The notes: generated by a model from the sequence alone, not told the origin. 64,000 nt of DNA from Lachnospiraceae bacterium (GCA_017517305.1 JAFWZV010000011.1:102192-166191), one strand, 5' to 3'. Positions 12,587 through 22,428 are shown, numbered from the stretch's first letter. Made by a program: numbers and translations.

Positions 12587-13573
12587 ATGGATTTCAAATC
12601 AATAGTTGGACATGAGGATATAATTAAACATTTTAAGAGAAGTATAGAGCTTGGCAAGGTAAGTCACGCTTATATTATTAATGGTGAGGTTGACAGCGGT
12701 AAGAAGATGCTGGCAGGGGCATTTGCCAAAACCTTACAGTGTGAGGCTGGTGGAACAGAGCCTTGTGGAAGCTGTAAGTCCTGTATTCAGTATGATTCAT
12801 CAAATCATCCTGACATCATAATGTGTACTCATGAGAATGCCAGTCTTTTCTCTGTTAAGGAGGTAAGAGAGCAGATTGTCGGTACAATCACCACTAAGCC
12901 ATATAGATATAAATATAAGGTGTATATCGTGCCAGATGCACATCTTATGAACAAGGAGGCTCAGAACGCACTTCTTAAGAGCATAGAGGAACCACCAGAG
13001 TATGCAGTGATAATTTTACTTTCTGCTAATATTGATAAGCTTTTGCCTACAGTATTATCTAGATGTATGGTGCTTAATACTAAGCCTATCAGGGAGAGAG
13101 ACATGCTTCAGTATCTTGTGAGAGATATGGGGCTTTCTGAGGACAGAGCTTACTTCTGTCTGGACTTTGCTCAGGGTAACCTAGGTAAGGCTATTAGGCT
13201 TGCTAATAATGATGAATACGTTCAGGTTATAGACTCTGTGGTAAGTGTTATGAAGAAAATTCATACCTTAGATGTGGAGGATCTTGCTTGGGCTATGAGT
13301 AGTATTGAAAAATTCAAGCTTTCCATGGATAATTACCTAGACCTTATGATGATGTGGTACAGAGATGCCTTAATGCTTAAGGTAACAGGTCAGCCGGACA
13401 AGCTAATGTTTAAGTCTGAATATACAACTATGAGAAAGCAGGCAGGACTTATGTCCTATGAGGATATTGAGAATAAAATAGATGCTATTGCTACGGCGAA
13501 GAAGAGATTAGATGTTAATGCTAATTTTGATGTAACTATGGAGCTTCTGCTTCTTACACTGAAGGAAAACTAG
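12587..13573 (+). CDS. holB: DNA polymerase III subunit delta prime
   Basis: A 328-residue clamp-loader subunit. The P-loop region reads GEVDSGKK (residues 33-40), so the residue after the conserved Lys is not Ser/Thr; delta prime is usually a non-hydrolysing member of the AAA+ ring. The zinc module uses Cys52, Cys60, Cys63 and Cys66. SRC (TVLSRCM) and EEPPEYAVIILL are typical of DnaX-related loaders. It pairs functionally with dnaX at 38459. Confidence 0.93.
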   Translation: MDFKSIVGHEDIIKHFKRSIELGKVSHAYIINGEVDSGKKMLAGAFAKTLQCEAGGTEPCGSCKSCIQYDSSNHPDIIMCTHENASLFSVKEVREQIVGTITTKPYRYKYKVYIVPDAHLMNKEAQNALLKSIEEPPEYAVIILLSANIDKLLPTVLSRCMVLNTKPIRERDMLQYLVRDMGLSEDRAYFCLDFAQGNLGKAIRLANNDEYVQVIDSVVSVMKKIHTLDVEDLAWAMSSIEKFKLSMDNYLDLMMMWYRDALMLKVTGQPDKLMFKSEYTTMRKQAGLMSYEDIENKIDAIATAKKRLDVNANFDVTMELLLLTLKEN

Positions 13574-13626
13574 AAGAAGCAGAATAAAAGCTAGACAAAC
13601 TAGAAAATAGAGCCAGGAGATATATA

Positions 13627-14544
13627 ATGAAGGAAGTTATAGGAGTCCGTTTTAGAGAAAACGGTAAGATATATTTTTTTGATCCGCTTAGATTTAATGT
13701 TCAGGTGGGTGAGTATGTAATTGTTGAGACTGCCAGAGGAGTTGAATATGGTAAGGTAGTGCTTGGTAGAAGAGAAATTGACGAGAAGAAGATGAGCTCT
13801 GCCATTAAGCCTATTATTCGTATTGCCGAGGATAAGGATCACAAGAAATATGAGGACAACAAGGAAAAGAATAAGAAAGCGTATAACATATGTTTAGAGA
13901 AGATTACAAAGCATAAGCTTGACATGAAGCTTATAGACGCGGAGTACACATTTGATAATAGCAAGGTATTGTTTTATTTTACCGCTGATGGAAGAATCGA
14001 TTTTCGTGAGTTGGTCAAGGATTTGGCGGCAGTATTTAAGACTAGAATTGAACTTCGTCAGATTGGTGTAAGAGATGAGACTAAGATAGTAGGTGGAATT
14101 GGAATCTGTGGTAGAGAGCTTTGCTGTAATAAGCATCTCTCAGAGTTCATACCAGTATCCATTAGAATGGCTAAGGAACAGAATTTATCCTTGAATCCTA
14201 CAAAGATTTCAGGTGTATGTGGAAGACTTATGTGTTGCTTAAAGCATGAGCAGGACACCTATGAGTACCTTAATGACAGATTGCCAAATATTGGTGATGT
14301 TGTTAAGACAGCTGATGGAAGACGAGGAGAGGTTAAGTCCGTAAATGTACTTCGTCAGAAGGTAATGCTTGTATTCACTCTTGAGGATGATTCTAAGGAA
14401 CAGGAGGAATTCAAGATTGAGGACCTTCGCTTTAAGCCTAAGAAGAGAAGAAATGATGATAGAGATAGAATAAGTGATGCAGAGCTTAAGAAGCTTGAAG
14501 CACTTGAGAGACAGGAAGGAAAGTCAAAGCTAGACGATGCATAA
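13627..14544 (+). CDS. ricT: RicT/YaaT-like PSP1 domain protein
   Basis: A 305-residue protein with the PSP1 C-terminal domain. Cys-rich signatures GICGRELCC and GVCGRLMCC (about residues 160-205) are the family hallmark; in Bacillus, RicT with RicA and RicF forms an iron-sulfur complex that adjusts RNase Y activity. It follows holB as in Bacillus. The C-terminal 35 residues are a highly charged tail. The end overlaps the next gene by eight bases. Confidence 0.92.
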   Translation: MKEVIGVRFRENGKIYFFDPLRFNVQVGEYVIVETARGVEYGKVVLGRREIDEKKMSSAIKPIIRIAEDKDHKKYEDNKEKNKKAYNICLEKITKHKLDMKLIDAEYTFDNSKVLFYFTADGRIDFRELVKDLAAVFKTRIELRQIGVRDETKIVGGIGICGRELCCNKHLSEFIPVSIRMAKEQNLSLNPTKISGVCGRLMCCLKHEQDTYEYLNDRLPNIGDVVKTADGRRGEVKSVNVLRQKVMLVFTLEDDSKEQEEFKIEDLRFKPKKRRNDDRDRISDAELKKLEALERQEGKSKLDDA

Positions 14545-15283
14545 GGATTTACTTAAACCGGGAGAAAGATTAGATGATCTTCAATGTCGGGGTTATCATA
14601 TTATTCAGAATCCAGATACCTTTTGCTTTGGTATGGATGCAGTTTTGCTATCTGATTTTGCCACTGGTTGTAAGAAGGGCAGAGCCATAGATTTAGGTAC
14701 AGGTACAGGAGTTATACCTCTTCTTATGGAGGGACGTGGCAAATGTACTCACTATACAGGACTTGAGATTCAAGAATACAGTGCAGATATGGCATCAAGA
14801 AGTGTGTCCTATAATGAGCTGGAGGGTAAGATTGATATAGTAAAGGGCGATATAAAAGAGGTGCCTAATTTATTTAAGGCGGCCTCTTTTGACGTTGTAA
14901 CAAGCAATCCCCCATATATAACTCAAAGTCATGGATTAGAGAATGAATTTGAACCAAAGAACATTGCAAGGCATGAAATATTAGTAAGCTTAGAGGATGT
15001 GATTAAGGCAGCCGGCTACCTTCTTAGAGAGGGTGGTAGCTTTGCTATGGTTCATAAGCCATTTAGACTTGCAGAGATAATTAGGCTACTGTCTAAGTAT
15101 AGGCTTGAACCAAAGCGTATGTGCATGGTGCAACCTCATAAGGGTAAGGAACCTAACATGGTGCTTATAGAAAGCTTTAAGGGTGGTAGACCTATGCTTA
15201 AGGTAGAACCAACCTTGGTGGTATATAATGAAGATGGAACTTATACAGAGGATTTATTAAGTAGATACGGAGATGGATATTAA
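14537..15283 (+). CDS. TrmN6-like tRNA1(Val) adenine-N6 methyltransferase
   Basis: A 248-residue Rossmann-fold methyltransferase. The SAM motif is DLGTGTGV (residues 52-59) and the amino-methylating motif is NPPY (124-127), which is diagnostic for N6-adenine or N5-glutamine methylation. The position between ricT and rsmI corresponds to yabB of Bacillus, a TrmN6-family member. The start codon lies inside the end of ricT. The RNA substrate is inferred from the family. Confidence 0.86.
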   Translation: MHKDLLKPGERLDDLQCRGYHIIQNPDTFCFGMDAVLLSDFATGCKKGRAIDLGTGTGVIPLLMEGRGKCTHYTGLEIQEYSADMASRSVSYNELEGKIDIVKGDIKEVPNLFKAASFDVVTSNPPYITQSHGLENEFEPKNIARHEILVSLEDVIKAAGYLLREGGSFAMVHKPFRLAEIIRLLSKYRLEPKRMCMVQPHKGKEPNMVLIESFKGGRPMLKVEPTLVVYNEDGTYTEDLLSRYGDGY

Positions 15284-15352
15284 ATTAGTCTGTAAGAACT
15301 GTGATAGTTAGATTTAGACCGTGTAGATATGCAGAAGTAATGGAGGAAAAAT

Positions 15353-16198
15353 ATGAGTGGAAGCTTATACTTAGTGGCCACACCTATAGGCAATTTAGAG
15401 GATATGACATATAGGGCAGTAAGAATACTATCTGAGGTTGATTTAATTGCAGCAGAGGATACTAGAAATAGCATAAAGCTTTTGAATCATTTCCATATTA
15501 AGACGCCTATGACCAGCTACCATGAGCACAACAAATACGAGAAGGCTACAGAACTGGTTGGCAAGCTGTTAGAGGGTAAGAACCTAGCGGTGATTACTGA
15601 TGCAGGAACGCCAGGTATATCTGACCCTGGAGAGGAGCTGGTTAAGCAGTGCTACGAGGCTGGGATTAAAGTTATTCCTGTGCCAGGAGCCTGTGCTGCT
15701 GTAAATGCAGTGATAGCCTCAGGACTACCTACCAGAAGATTTTCTTTTGAGGCCTTTTTGCCAGCAGATAAAAAGGAGAAAAAATATATACTAGAGGAGC
15801 TTAAAGCTGAGACTAGAACAATGATTATCTACGAAGCTCCACATAGATTAGTTAAGACATTAAAAGAACTACTGGATGCTCTTGGTAACAGACGTGCAAC
15901 CATCTGTAGAGAGCTTACCAAAAAGCATGAGACCTTCTTCTTAACAACTCTAGAGGATGCCATAGCTCACTACGAAGCTACAGAGCCTAAGGGTGAGTGT
16001 ATAATTGTAGTAGAGGGTTTAAGCAGAGAGAGTAGTCTTGAGGAAGCCAGAAGCCAGTGGGACAATATGACTATAGAGGAGCATATAACTCACTATATGA
16101 GTCAAGGAATAGAGAAAAAAGAAGCCATAAAGCAGGTAGCAAAAGATAGAGGATTACCTAAAAGAGAGGTTTACGACAAAGCGAAAGAGATGCAATAA
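15353..16198 (+). CDS. rsmI: 16S rRNA (cytidine-1402 2'-O)-methyltransferase RsmI
   Basis: A 281-residue tetrapyrrole-methylase-fold enzyme. The N-terminus GSLYLVATPIGNLEDMTYRA, the motif EDTRNS and the loop ITDAGTPGISDPGEELV are all characteristic. It methylates the ribose of C1402 in 16S rRNA. The last codons and stop form the left arm of the downstream terminator, so termination and the coding end are physically merged. Confidence 0.97.
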   Translation: MSGSLYLVATPIGNLEDMTYRAVRILSEVDLIAAEDTRNSIKLLNHFHIKTPMTSYHEHNKYEKATELVGKLLEGKNLAVITDAGTPGISDPGEELVKQCYEAGIKVIPVPGACAAVNAVIASGLPTRRFSFEAFLPADKKEKKYILEELKAETRTMIIYEAPHRLVKTLKELLDALGNRRATICRELTKKHETFFLTTLEDAIAHYEATEPKGECIIVVEGLSRESSLEEARSQWDNMTIEEHITHYMSQGIEKKEAIKQVAKDRGLPKREVYDKAKEMQ

Positions 16199-16220
16199 TA
16201 ATTGCATCTCTTTCGCTTTT
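16178..16220. terminator. Bidirectional terminator between rsmI and the HTH gene
   Basis: GCGAAAGAGATGCAAT (16181-16196) pairs perfectly with 16201-16216 across the loop AATA, with flanking AAA and TTTT. It serves both the plus-strand rsmI and the minus-strand gene ending at 16229. It includes the final six codons of rsmI. Confidence 0.9.
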
Positions 16221-16228
16221 GCTACATA

Positions 16229-16768
16229 TTAATTATTTAATCTTAGCGTATCTCCATCGAAATTGAAGAAAGGCTTTAACTTAGGATCAGTTAATATCCA
16301 CATTTTAATTGCGTCTAGATTTGCACTTACTGTATCCATTGCTTCGAAAACATCCTGTAAATCTTTGATTTCATCATTGTCAACCTTACCGTCCTGGGTG
16401 ATTTCAACAAGCATTTTAGAAATATTTTCCATACTTTGAGTAGAGCTTAAAAACTTAAGTACAAGACGCTCGATGCTTTCAGGCTCCTTAGCCTTGGCCT
16501 GTTCTTCAAGCTTTCTAATACCAATAGGGCAAATGTTGTTGCAATAATCGGTACATAGATGAGGTGCCTTGTAGGCACAGGCCATAACATCCACCTCTTC
16601 AGCATAAGGTTCAATTTGCTCTAGCTCGATTCTGGCTAGACGACTTCTCTCAATGCCAAGCTTAGCAGCTGCTTTTTCACGACTTGAATACATTTCGTCA
16701 TTTTGTGCAGCGGCATTTCTAGCCATATAATATATATTGTCAGTTGCTTTAGAAGCTTTTCTTCCCAT
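16229..16768 (-). CDS. Helix-turn-helix protein with a four-cysteine cluster
   Basis: A 179-residue protein. Residues 24-55 look like an XRE-type HTH (SSREKAAAKLGIERSRLARIE). This is followed by Cys64 and then Cys72, Cys76 and Cys80 (CTDYCNNIC), a spacing that could hold a metal or iron-sulfur cluster. The C-terminal half is acidic and helical. The start follows GGAGGAGG. It is convergent with rsmI, near the place where Bacillus has abrB, but it does not look like AbrB. Its targets are unknown; a redox- or metal-sensing regulator is my inference. Confidence 0.72.
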   Translation of the reverse strand: MGRKASKATDNIYYMARNAAAQNDEMYSSREKAAAKLGIERSRLARIELEQIEPYAEEVDVMACAYKAPHLCTDYCNNICPIGIRKLEEQAKAKEPESIERLVLKFLSSTQSMENISKMLVEITQDGKVDNDEIKDLQDVFEAMDTVSANLDAIKMWILTDPKLKPFFNFDGDTLRLNN

Positions 16769-16916
16769 AATTTATTCCTCCTCCACAAGAAAATACTGCA
16801 ATTACCGTCATTTTATCACACAAAAAGAATTTAATAAAGTTGAAAGACTGAATATTTTACATTTTAAATTATAATTCTTAATTAAGTTTTAGGTAGATAA
16901 AAATGGTAAGACTTGT

Positions 16917-16922
16917 TATAAT
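16917..16922 (+). promoter_or_regulatory. Possible -10 box upstream of the transglutaminase gene
   Basis: A perfect TATAAT lies 75 bases before the start codon at 16997. I find no convincing -35 box, so support is limited. The divergent gene at 16768 must also have its promoter in this 228-base region, which is strongly AT-rich. Confidence 0.35.
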
Positions 16923-16996
16923 GAAATATTATAGTGAGAAACTATACCCTGTTAGGGAAGTATATAAAATACAATGCTATAGGAAGGAAGAATTAT

Positions 16997-19000
16997 ATGT
17001 TGAGAAGAAGTAAAAAAGTAATTATGTGGTTACTGACTGGGATTATGATTTTCTCAGTAGCATTTTCTTGTGAGGGCATAGTTGCAAATGCTGCAATTAT
17101 GAATCAACAGGTGGAGGCTACAGAGAATCAGGAGACAAGCTTTACAGACTACAATGAATATGCATTTGGTAGCTATGAGGAAGCTGTTGCCGCTTCAGAT
17201 AGCTTGACCGCTCAGACTAATGGTGATGAAATTGTAGATAGCGCCAATAGTGTGGAGGCTACAGCGGATTATGTAAAGTGTAGTAGTGTAGCAGCGGCTG
17301 GAAAATATGTCCGTGAGGCAATGGCTGCCAGAAAGTCTACAATTGAGTTTAATTTTAGAAACAGTGCAGGATATTCTGCAGAAACAGCTTATCGCATTAT
17401 AAAGGATGAAGTCTTTAAGGAGACAGGAGTATACAATCAGGGTGCCTATCTTGTGTGGAATTGGGGCGGCAATAAGGTATATTACGACTATCAGGATGAT
17501 GGAAGTATTTTATTTAACATTAAGGCATCATACTTATCCACACCGCAGCAGGAGAAGCTAATCGACGCCGAGGTGGCAAGACTTCTTAATAATGAGTTTG
17601 CTGGTTGGGAAAACATGCATGACTATGAGAAGGTAAAGATGGTTTACAAGTGGATGACCACAAACTTTAAGTATGTTGAGGGAGCCAACAACCATTCTAC
17701 CTATAGCGGAATGATTAATCACAGAACAGTATGTCAGGGCTTTGCTACATCTATGTATAGATTGTTGGGAGAGATGGGCTTAAATGTTCGAGTTGTGGCA
17801 AATGATGTTCATGGTTGGAATATAGTTCAACTAGGTCAGTATTGGTATAGCCTGGATGCAACCTGGGATGTGGGAAAAACAGAAACCCGTTGGGCATATT
17901 TCCTTACAGATTATACTTTATTCACAATAAAGGATCATACAAGAGGCGCAGAATATGATACTGCCGAGTATCATGAGGACCATCCTATGGCATCAGGTGC
18001 CTACGACTATAGTGCCCATAGAGATGCTGTAGGAGTTGATTACAGAACGCATGTAGAAGGCTATGGATGGCAGAATTTTGTATATGATGGTTCCATGAGC
18101 GGAACGGAAGGCGAATCTAAGAGATTAGAGGGAATTGAAATTAAGCTGGGTAATACTGGAGCCTATGATATAGGTGTTGCATATCAGACTCACATAGAGC
18201 GTTATGGCTGGGAGACAGTGTGGAAGGAAAATGGACAGATGTCTGGTACCAGTGGAGAGTCCAAGCGTCTTGAAGCCATTAGAATAAAGCTTACTGGTGC
18301 AGATGCAGATAAGTTTGACATATACTATAGAGTTCATGCTGAAAGCTACGGATGGCTTGGCTGGGCTAAGAACGGACAGGAATCAGGAACAGCAGGACAG
18401 TCTAAGCGATTAGAGGGAATACAGATTTTGATTCTTGAAAAGGGTCAGACCCCTGGCTATGGAATACTTGGCTATTCTTACATAGATTACGGTAAAAATT
18501 CAAAGTCTGCAGATGCAGCTATGGGACTTGTTAATTATAGAACTCATGTTGAACAATTTGGCTGGCAGGGCTTTGTGTATGATGGTTCAATAAGTGGAAC
18601 TAGTGGTCTTTCAAAGCGTTTGGAGGGAATCACTATAAATCTTGGCAACACAGGCTATGAGGGTGGAATAAGATATACCACTCACGTGGAGCAGTATGGT
18701 TGGCAGGGAGATAAGGACAATCCAGAGACCTGGCGTAAGGATGGAGAAATGTCAGGAACTAGTGGTGAGTCTAAGCGATTAGAGGGAATTCGAATTCAGT
18801 TATACGGAGAGGTGGCTGAGCACTATGATGTATATTATAGAGTTCATGCAGAAAGCTTTGGATGGTTAGGCTGGGCTCAAAATGGAGCTGACGCAGGAAC
18901 AGCAGGTCTCTCAAAGAGATTAGAAGCAATTCAGATAGTTATTCTCCCTAAGGGAAGTAGTGCTCCTGGCAGCACAGCCAGAGCCTTTGTGACAAAATAG
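16997..19000 (+). CDS. Secreted transglutaminase-like protein with six ChW repeats
   Basis: A 667-residue exported protein. ATG 16997 follows GGAAGGAAG and gives a signal peptide ending near ANAA. A transglutaminase-like domain spans about residues 195-320, with the triad Cys246 (TVCQGFA), His272 (VHGWN) and Asp287 (SLDATWD). Residues 347-660 hold six copies of the clostridial hydrophobic ChW repeat (for example YRTHVEGYGW followed by SGTSGESKRLE). They are arranged as two sets of three: repeats 1-3 and 4-6 correspond in order. ChW repeats are thought to mediate surface attachment or protein contacts. This may be a wall-associated protein-processing or cross-linking enzyme; the substrate is unknown. 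Confidence 0.88.
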   Translation: MLRRSKKVIMWLLTGIMIFSVAFSCEGIVANAAIMNQQVEATENQETSFTDYNEYAFGSYEEAVAASDSLTAQTNGDEIVDSANSVEATADYVKCSSVAAAGKYVREAMAARKSTIEFNFRNSAGYSAETAYRIIKDEVFKETGVYNQGAYLVWNWGGNKVYYDYQDDGSILFNIKASYLSTPQQEKLIDAEVARLLNNEFAGWENMHDYEKVKMVYKWMTTNFKYVEGANNHSTYSGMINHRTVCQGFATSMYRLLGEMGLNVRVVANDVHGWNIVQLGQYWYSLDATWDVGKTETRWAYFLTDYTLFTIKDHTRGAEYDTAEYHEDHPMASGAYDYSAHRDAVGVDYRTHVEGYGWQNFVYDGSMSGTEGESKRLEGIEIKLGNTGAYDIGVAYQTHIERYGWETVWKENGQMSGTSGESKRLEAIRIKLTGADADKFDIYYRVHAESYGWLGWAKNGQESGTAGQSKRLEGIQILILEKGQTPGYGILGYSYIDYGKNSKSADAAMGLVNYRTHVEQFGWQGFVYDGSISGTSGLSKRLEGITINLGNTGYEGGIRYTTHVEQYGWQGDKDNPETWRKDGEMSGTSGESKRLEGIRIQLYGEVAEHYDVYYRVHAESFGWLGWAQNGADAGTAGLSKRLEAIQIVILPKGSSAPGSTARAFVTK

Positions 19001-19057
19001 CATAGCAGAGGCAAAAATAGGGAATCATTTCCATATATAGCATAAAGGAGATTTGAC

Positions 19058-20308
19058 ATGAAGGAAAAAAAGCAGGCCATGAAAATGGTGCTCAGTATAA
19101 TAACCTTTACAGTGGTACTTATTTACTTGGTTAATCATACAAGTGTAATAGCTTACTTGTTAGGAAGACTAATAGCACTTATATTGCCATTTTTAATAGG
19201 CTGTGGAATAGCATTTGTTATTAATATAATAATGAAGAGTATTGAAGACGGCTTATTCAAGAAAAAGTCAGGCAAGCTCTATAAATATAAGAGACCAATA
19301 AGTATGATTATTTCATATGTTTTAGCATTGCTTGTGGTGGGTTTAGTGTTATTCGTAGTTGTGCCTGAGGTTGGTGATACCATTACCAAGATTAAGGACA
19401 AGCTTCCAGGCTTTGTGGATAGAACAAAGGCATGGATACTTCAGTACACTACTAAGTTCCCAGAGATTACGGAGGCTATTAATAATATCGAGATTAACTG
19501 GGAGGAGTTAGGATTATTTATGAAGGACGGAGGTAGTACACTTTTGTCCACAACAGTAAATATATTCTCATCCATAGTTAGCGCAGTAGTAAATATATTT
19601 ATAGGTATTGTGTTCTCCATGTATATTCTTGCTCAGAAGGAAATGCTTGGCAGACAGACAAAGATGCTTATCTACGCTATGTTTAAGGAGAATACAGCAG
19701 ATGAGCTTATGGTATTTGGAAAGATTGCAAATACTACATTTTCAAAGTTTTTTACATGCCAGTTTAGAGAAGGTATTATTCTGGGTGGTATGTTTGTAAT
19801 AGTAATGAGCTTACTTGGTATGCCATATCCACTGACTGTAGGTGTGCTTATGGCCTTTACAGCTTTGATTCCGGTATTCGGTGCATTTATTGGATGCTTT
19901 ATCAGTGCATTTTTGATTCTTGTGGAAGCACCAAAGTATGTAATATGGTTTATAGTGTTATTCTTTATACTTCAGTTTATAGAGAATTACTTTATATATC
20001 CAAAGCTTGTGGGAGGAGATATTGGGCTTGGAGCTATATGGGTTCTCCTTGCAGTGCTTGTAGGTGGAGATTTGATGGGTGTAGTAGGAATGTTCCTATT
20101 CATTCCACTTGTGTCTGTTCTCTACGCATATCTTAGAAGTTTGGTGCTTAGAAAGCTTAAGTACAAGAAGATTAATATAGATGACAAGGAAGTGTCAGAG
20201 GATGTGGTTCCTCTTATGGAGTCTAGACGTAGAATGTTTACTCCTAAGAAGAAAAATGATGAGGTGCCAAAGGAGGAAGAGCCAGCTGACACATCAGATG
20301 AGACTTGA
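19058..20308 (+). CDS. AI-2E family transporter (YtvI/PerM-like permease)
   Basis: A 416-residue membrane protein with about eight hydrophobic segments and the family's conserved C-terminal region (LGMPYPLTVGVLMAFTALIP, then QFIENYFIYPKLVG). Family members export varied small molecules; some act as sodium/proton antiporters. The charged 50-residue tail is cytoplasmic. The start follows AAAGGAG. The substrate cannot be told from the sequence. Confidence 0.88.
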   Translation: MKEKKQAMKMVLSIITFTVVLIYLVNHTSVIAYLLGRLIALILPFLIGCGIAFVINIIMKSIEDGLFKKKSGKLYKYKRPISMIISYVLALLVVGLVLFVVVPEVGDTITKIKDKLPGFVDRTKAWILQYTTKFPEITEAINNIEINWEELGLFMKDGGSTLLSTTVNIFSSIVSAVVNIFIGIVFSMYILAQKEMLGRQTKMLIYAMFKENTADELMVFGKIANTTFSKFFTCQFREGIILGGMFVIVMSLLGMPYPLTVGVLMAFTALIPVFGAFIGCFISAFLILVEAPKYVIWFIVLFFILQFIENYFIYPKLVGGDIGLGAIWVLLAVLVGGDLMGVVGMFLFIPLVSVLYAYLRSLVLRKLKYKKINIDDKEVSEDVVPLMESRRRMFTPKKKNDEVPKEEEPADTSDET

Positions 20309-20328
20309 TTTGACTTAAGGAGATTGTT

Positions 20329-21633
20329 ATGTATAAGGAATTATCCGGATTAGTATTATATAGGGATTTAGGAGAGGACAGTATTCTCTATAAAGTAGCT
20401 GAGATATTTCATGACAAGGATTTAGGAGTGTGTGACAATGCAACCTTAATTACAAGAATTTATCAGCAGATAAAGAGAATATTAGATTTAGCCACAAGCT
20501 ATGGCTTTAACAAAAATTTGTGGCAGGATTATCTTGCATTTTTGCTGGTGACAAATGAAAACTCATTTACTCTGACCTGCGAGAAGGTTGGAGCAGGTGA
20601 AGGCTCTGTAAATAAGTTTGCTGTAAGTGATTATGCAATATTTAAGAGGTTATTTCACTTTGATTTTTCTAAGCTGGAGAGTGAATTAGGAATTGACTGT
20701 TTTTCTACTATAACCAATTATCAGTCACTGCCTAAGAAATCACAGATGTATAACAAAAATGTCAGCGAGAAGGTAAGGTTTATAAGTGATTCCATAAGTG
20801 CTGCGGCTGATGAAAATCAGGTGTTTGACATAATGACCACATTTTACAAGCAGTACGGAGTGGGAATGTTTGGTTTGAATAAGGCTTTTAGAATTAAGCA
20901 TGATGATGGCAAGGATATAGAATTTATCCCAATTAACAACACAGATAGAGTTGTGCTTGATGACCTTGTGGGCTACGAGCTTCAGAAGAAAAAGCTTATT
21001 GATAACACAGAGGCCTTTGTGGCTGGTAGAAGAGCTAACAACTGTCTGTTATTTGGTGATAGCGGAACAGGAAAATCTACCTGTATTAAGGCTATTATTA
21101 ATCAGTACTATGATCAGGGACTTAGAATGATAGAGATATACAAGCATCAGTTTAAGGACCTATCAGCTGTAATATCACATATTAAGAACAGAAACTATAA
21201 GTTTGTAATATATATGGATGATCTTTCCTTTGAGGAGTTTGAGATTGAATACAAGTATTTGAAAGCGGTGATTGAGGGAGGACTTGAGAGTAAGCCAGAT
21301 AATGTATTAATATATGCTACCTCAAATCGTCGTCACCTTATTAAGGAAACCTGGAATGATAGGTCAGATTACAACGTGGAGATGCATCAGTCTGATACTA
21401 TGCAGGAAAAGCTTTCCTTGGTAAATCGTTTTGGTGTAACCATAAACTTCTCTAGACCGACTAAGAAGGAATTCAATTACATAGTAACAGAGCTTAGCAA
21501 GCGATATCCAGAGATAACTCTTACAGAGGAAGAGCTTATCCTAGAAGCAAACAAATGGGAAATGTCACATGGAGGCGTATCAGGAAGAACCGCACAGCAA
21601 TTCATCAATTACCTATGTGGTAAGGTGGAGTAA
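20329..21633 (+). CDS. DUF815 family AAA ATPase
   Basis: A 434-residue cytoplasmic protein. Walker A is GDSGTGKST (residues 243-251), Walker B is FVIYMDDL, and the ATSNRRHLI segment follows, as in the DUF815 ATPases. The N-terminal 200 residues are helical and poorly conserved. Family function is unknown. It follows the AI-2E permease by 20 bases, probably in one operon, and ends directly before a short repeat-derived hairpin. Confidence 0.87.
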   Translation: MYKELSGLVLYRDLGEDSILYKVAEIFHDKDLGVCDNATLITRIYQQIKRILDLATSYGFNKNLWQDYLAFLLVTNENSFTLTCEKVGAGEGSVNKFAVSDYAIFKRLFHFDFSKLESELGIDCFSTITNYQSLPKKSQMYNKNVSEKVRFISDSISAAADENQVFDIMTTFYKQYGVGMFGLNKAFRIKHDDGKDIEFIPINNTDRVVLDDLVGYELQKKKLIDNTEAFVAGRRANNCLLFGDSGTGKSTCIKAIINQYYDQGLRMIEIYKHQFKDLSAVISHIKNRNYKFVIYMDDLSFEEFEIEYKYLKAVIEGGLESKPDNVLIYATSNRRHLIKETWNDRSDYNVEMHQSDTMQEKLSLVNRFGVTINFSRPTKKEFNYIVTELSKRYPEITLTEEELILEANKWEMSHGGVSGRTAQQFINYLCGKVE

Positions 21634-21667
21634 GGGCTGGGCCAGTACAGTATATTCGCACAGCCCC
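21634..21667. repeat. Truncated copy of the CCTAGGCAGG/GGCCAGTA element, terminator-like
   Basis: GGGCTG (21634-21639) pairs with CAGCCC (21661-21666). The loop holds GGCCAGTA and TATATTCGCA, which match the right half of the larger elements at 45399 and 47796. The left half is missing. It lies between two convergent genes, as do two of the other copies. Confidence 0.65.
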
Positions 21668-21682
21668 ACAGAAATGATGTTG

Positions 21683-22303
21683 CTATTTCACATTTGATTT
21701 GATATTATTTAATTTGTTTATTATTGAGGATTTGTTAATGGTATCAAGGTTTTCAGCCACCTTTATAAGAAGGTCGATATCATTATTATGTCCCTTGGAC
21801 TTGTAAATCTCAGCCAGTAAGGTGAAGGTTTCACTTATATCCGAGCCTATGCTTAAGGAAAAACTTAAGAACTCCTTGGCAGCAGACACATTTCCCAACT
21901 CTATCAGCTCTTTGCCGATTGAATTAAGAAGTCTTATTAGCTTAAGGTAGTTGCCATCGTAATAGGATAGGGCTTCTAGATTAGCAGGTCCATACATCAG
22001 CTTAAGCTGAGTGTTAGTGTACATAGAAAGATTAATAATCTTTTCGGATGCCAGTGCTTCAAGCTCCTTGGCCCTATGGGACAAGGCGGGAAGGAGAGCA
22101 TCCATAGGGAGAAGAGAAAGGTCTAATACAATATAAGCAAGCTGTGAAATATCAGCCTTTCTAACCTGATTGGCCCTTGATTCCTGCTCCCAAAAGCTTC
22201 TGGTGTTCCTTGATGTGACTTGTTTAGAGCGAGAAATTCCTCTAGCCACCACGAAGGCACCCCAGAATAACAAAACTATAAGAAACCAGTTAATGTATTT
22301 CAT
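21683..22303 (-). CDS. Membrane-anchored protein of unknown function, TPR-like
   Basis: A 206-residue protein with one N-terminal membrane segment (residues 4-20) and a soluble, Leu/Ala-rich helical domain whose final third resembles a TPR pair (KEFLSFSLSIGSDISETFTLLAEIYKSKGHN). I do not recognise a named family. It is convergent with the DUF815 ATPase and divergent from the small peptide gene at 22330. The helical repeats suggest protein binding at the membrane. Confidence 0.6.
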   Translation of the reverse strand: MKYINWFLIVLLFWGAFVVARGISRSKQVTSRNTRSFWEQESRANQVRKADISQLAYIVLDLSLLPMDALLPALSHRAKELEALASEKIINLSMYTNTQLKLMYGPANLEALSYYDGNYLKLIRLLNSIGKELIELGNVSAAKEFLSFSLSIGSDISETFTLLAEIYKSKGHNNDIDLLIKVAENLDTINKSSIINKLNNIKSNVK

Positions 22304-22329
22304 AAGGTAATATCCTTTCGGAGGTAAGT

Positions 22330-22428
22330 ATGATTGATTTTAGTAACAAGAAAAAGATGAGAACAATTTCATTAGTAATCGTAATAGCTGTATGTGTAGC
22401 TATGGTATTAGGTCTTCTTGTTGCCTAG
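22330..22428 (+). CDS. 32-residue single-span membrane peptide
   Basis: ATG 22330 follows CGGAGG with good spacing. The peptide begins with a polar, Lys-rich segment (MIDFSNKKKMRT) and continues as one hydrophobic helix to the C-terminus. The clean ribosome site and positive-inside layout argue that it is real, but short open frames occur by chance and no homology can be tested here. Confidence 0.5.
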   Translation: MIDFSNKKKMRTISLVIVIAVCVAMVLGLLVA

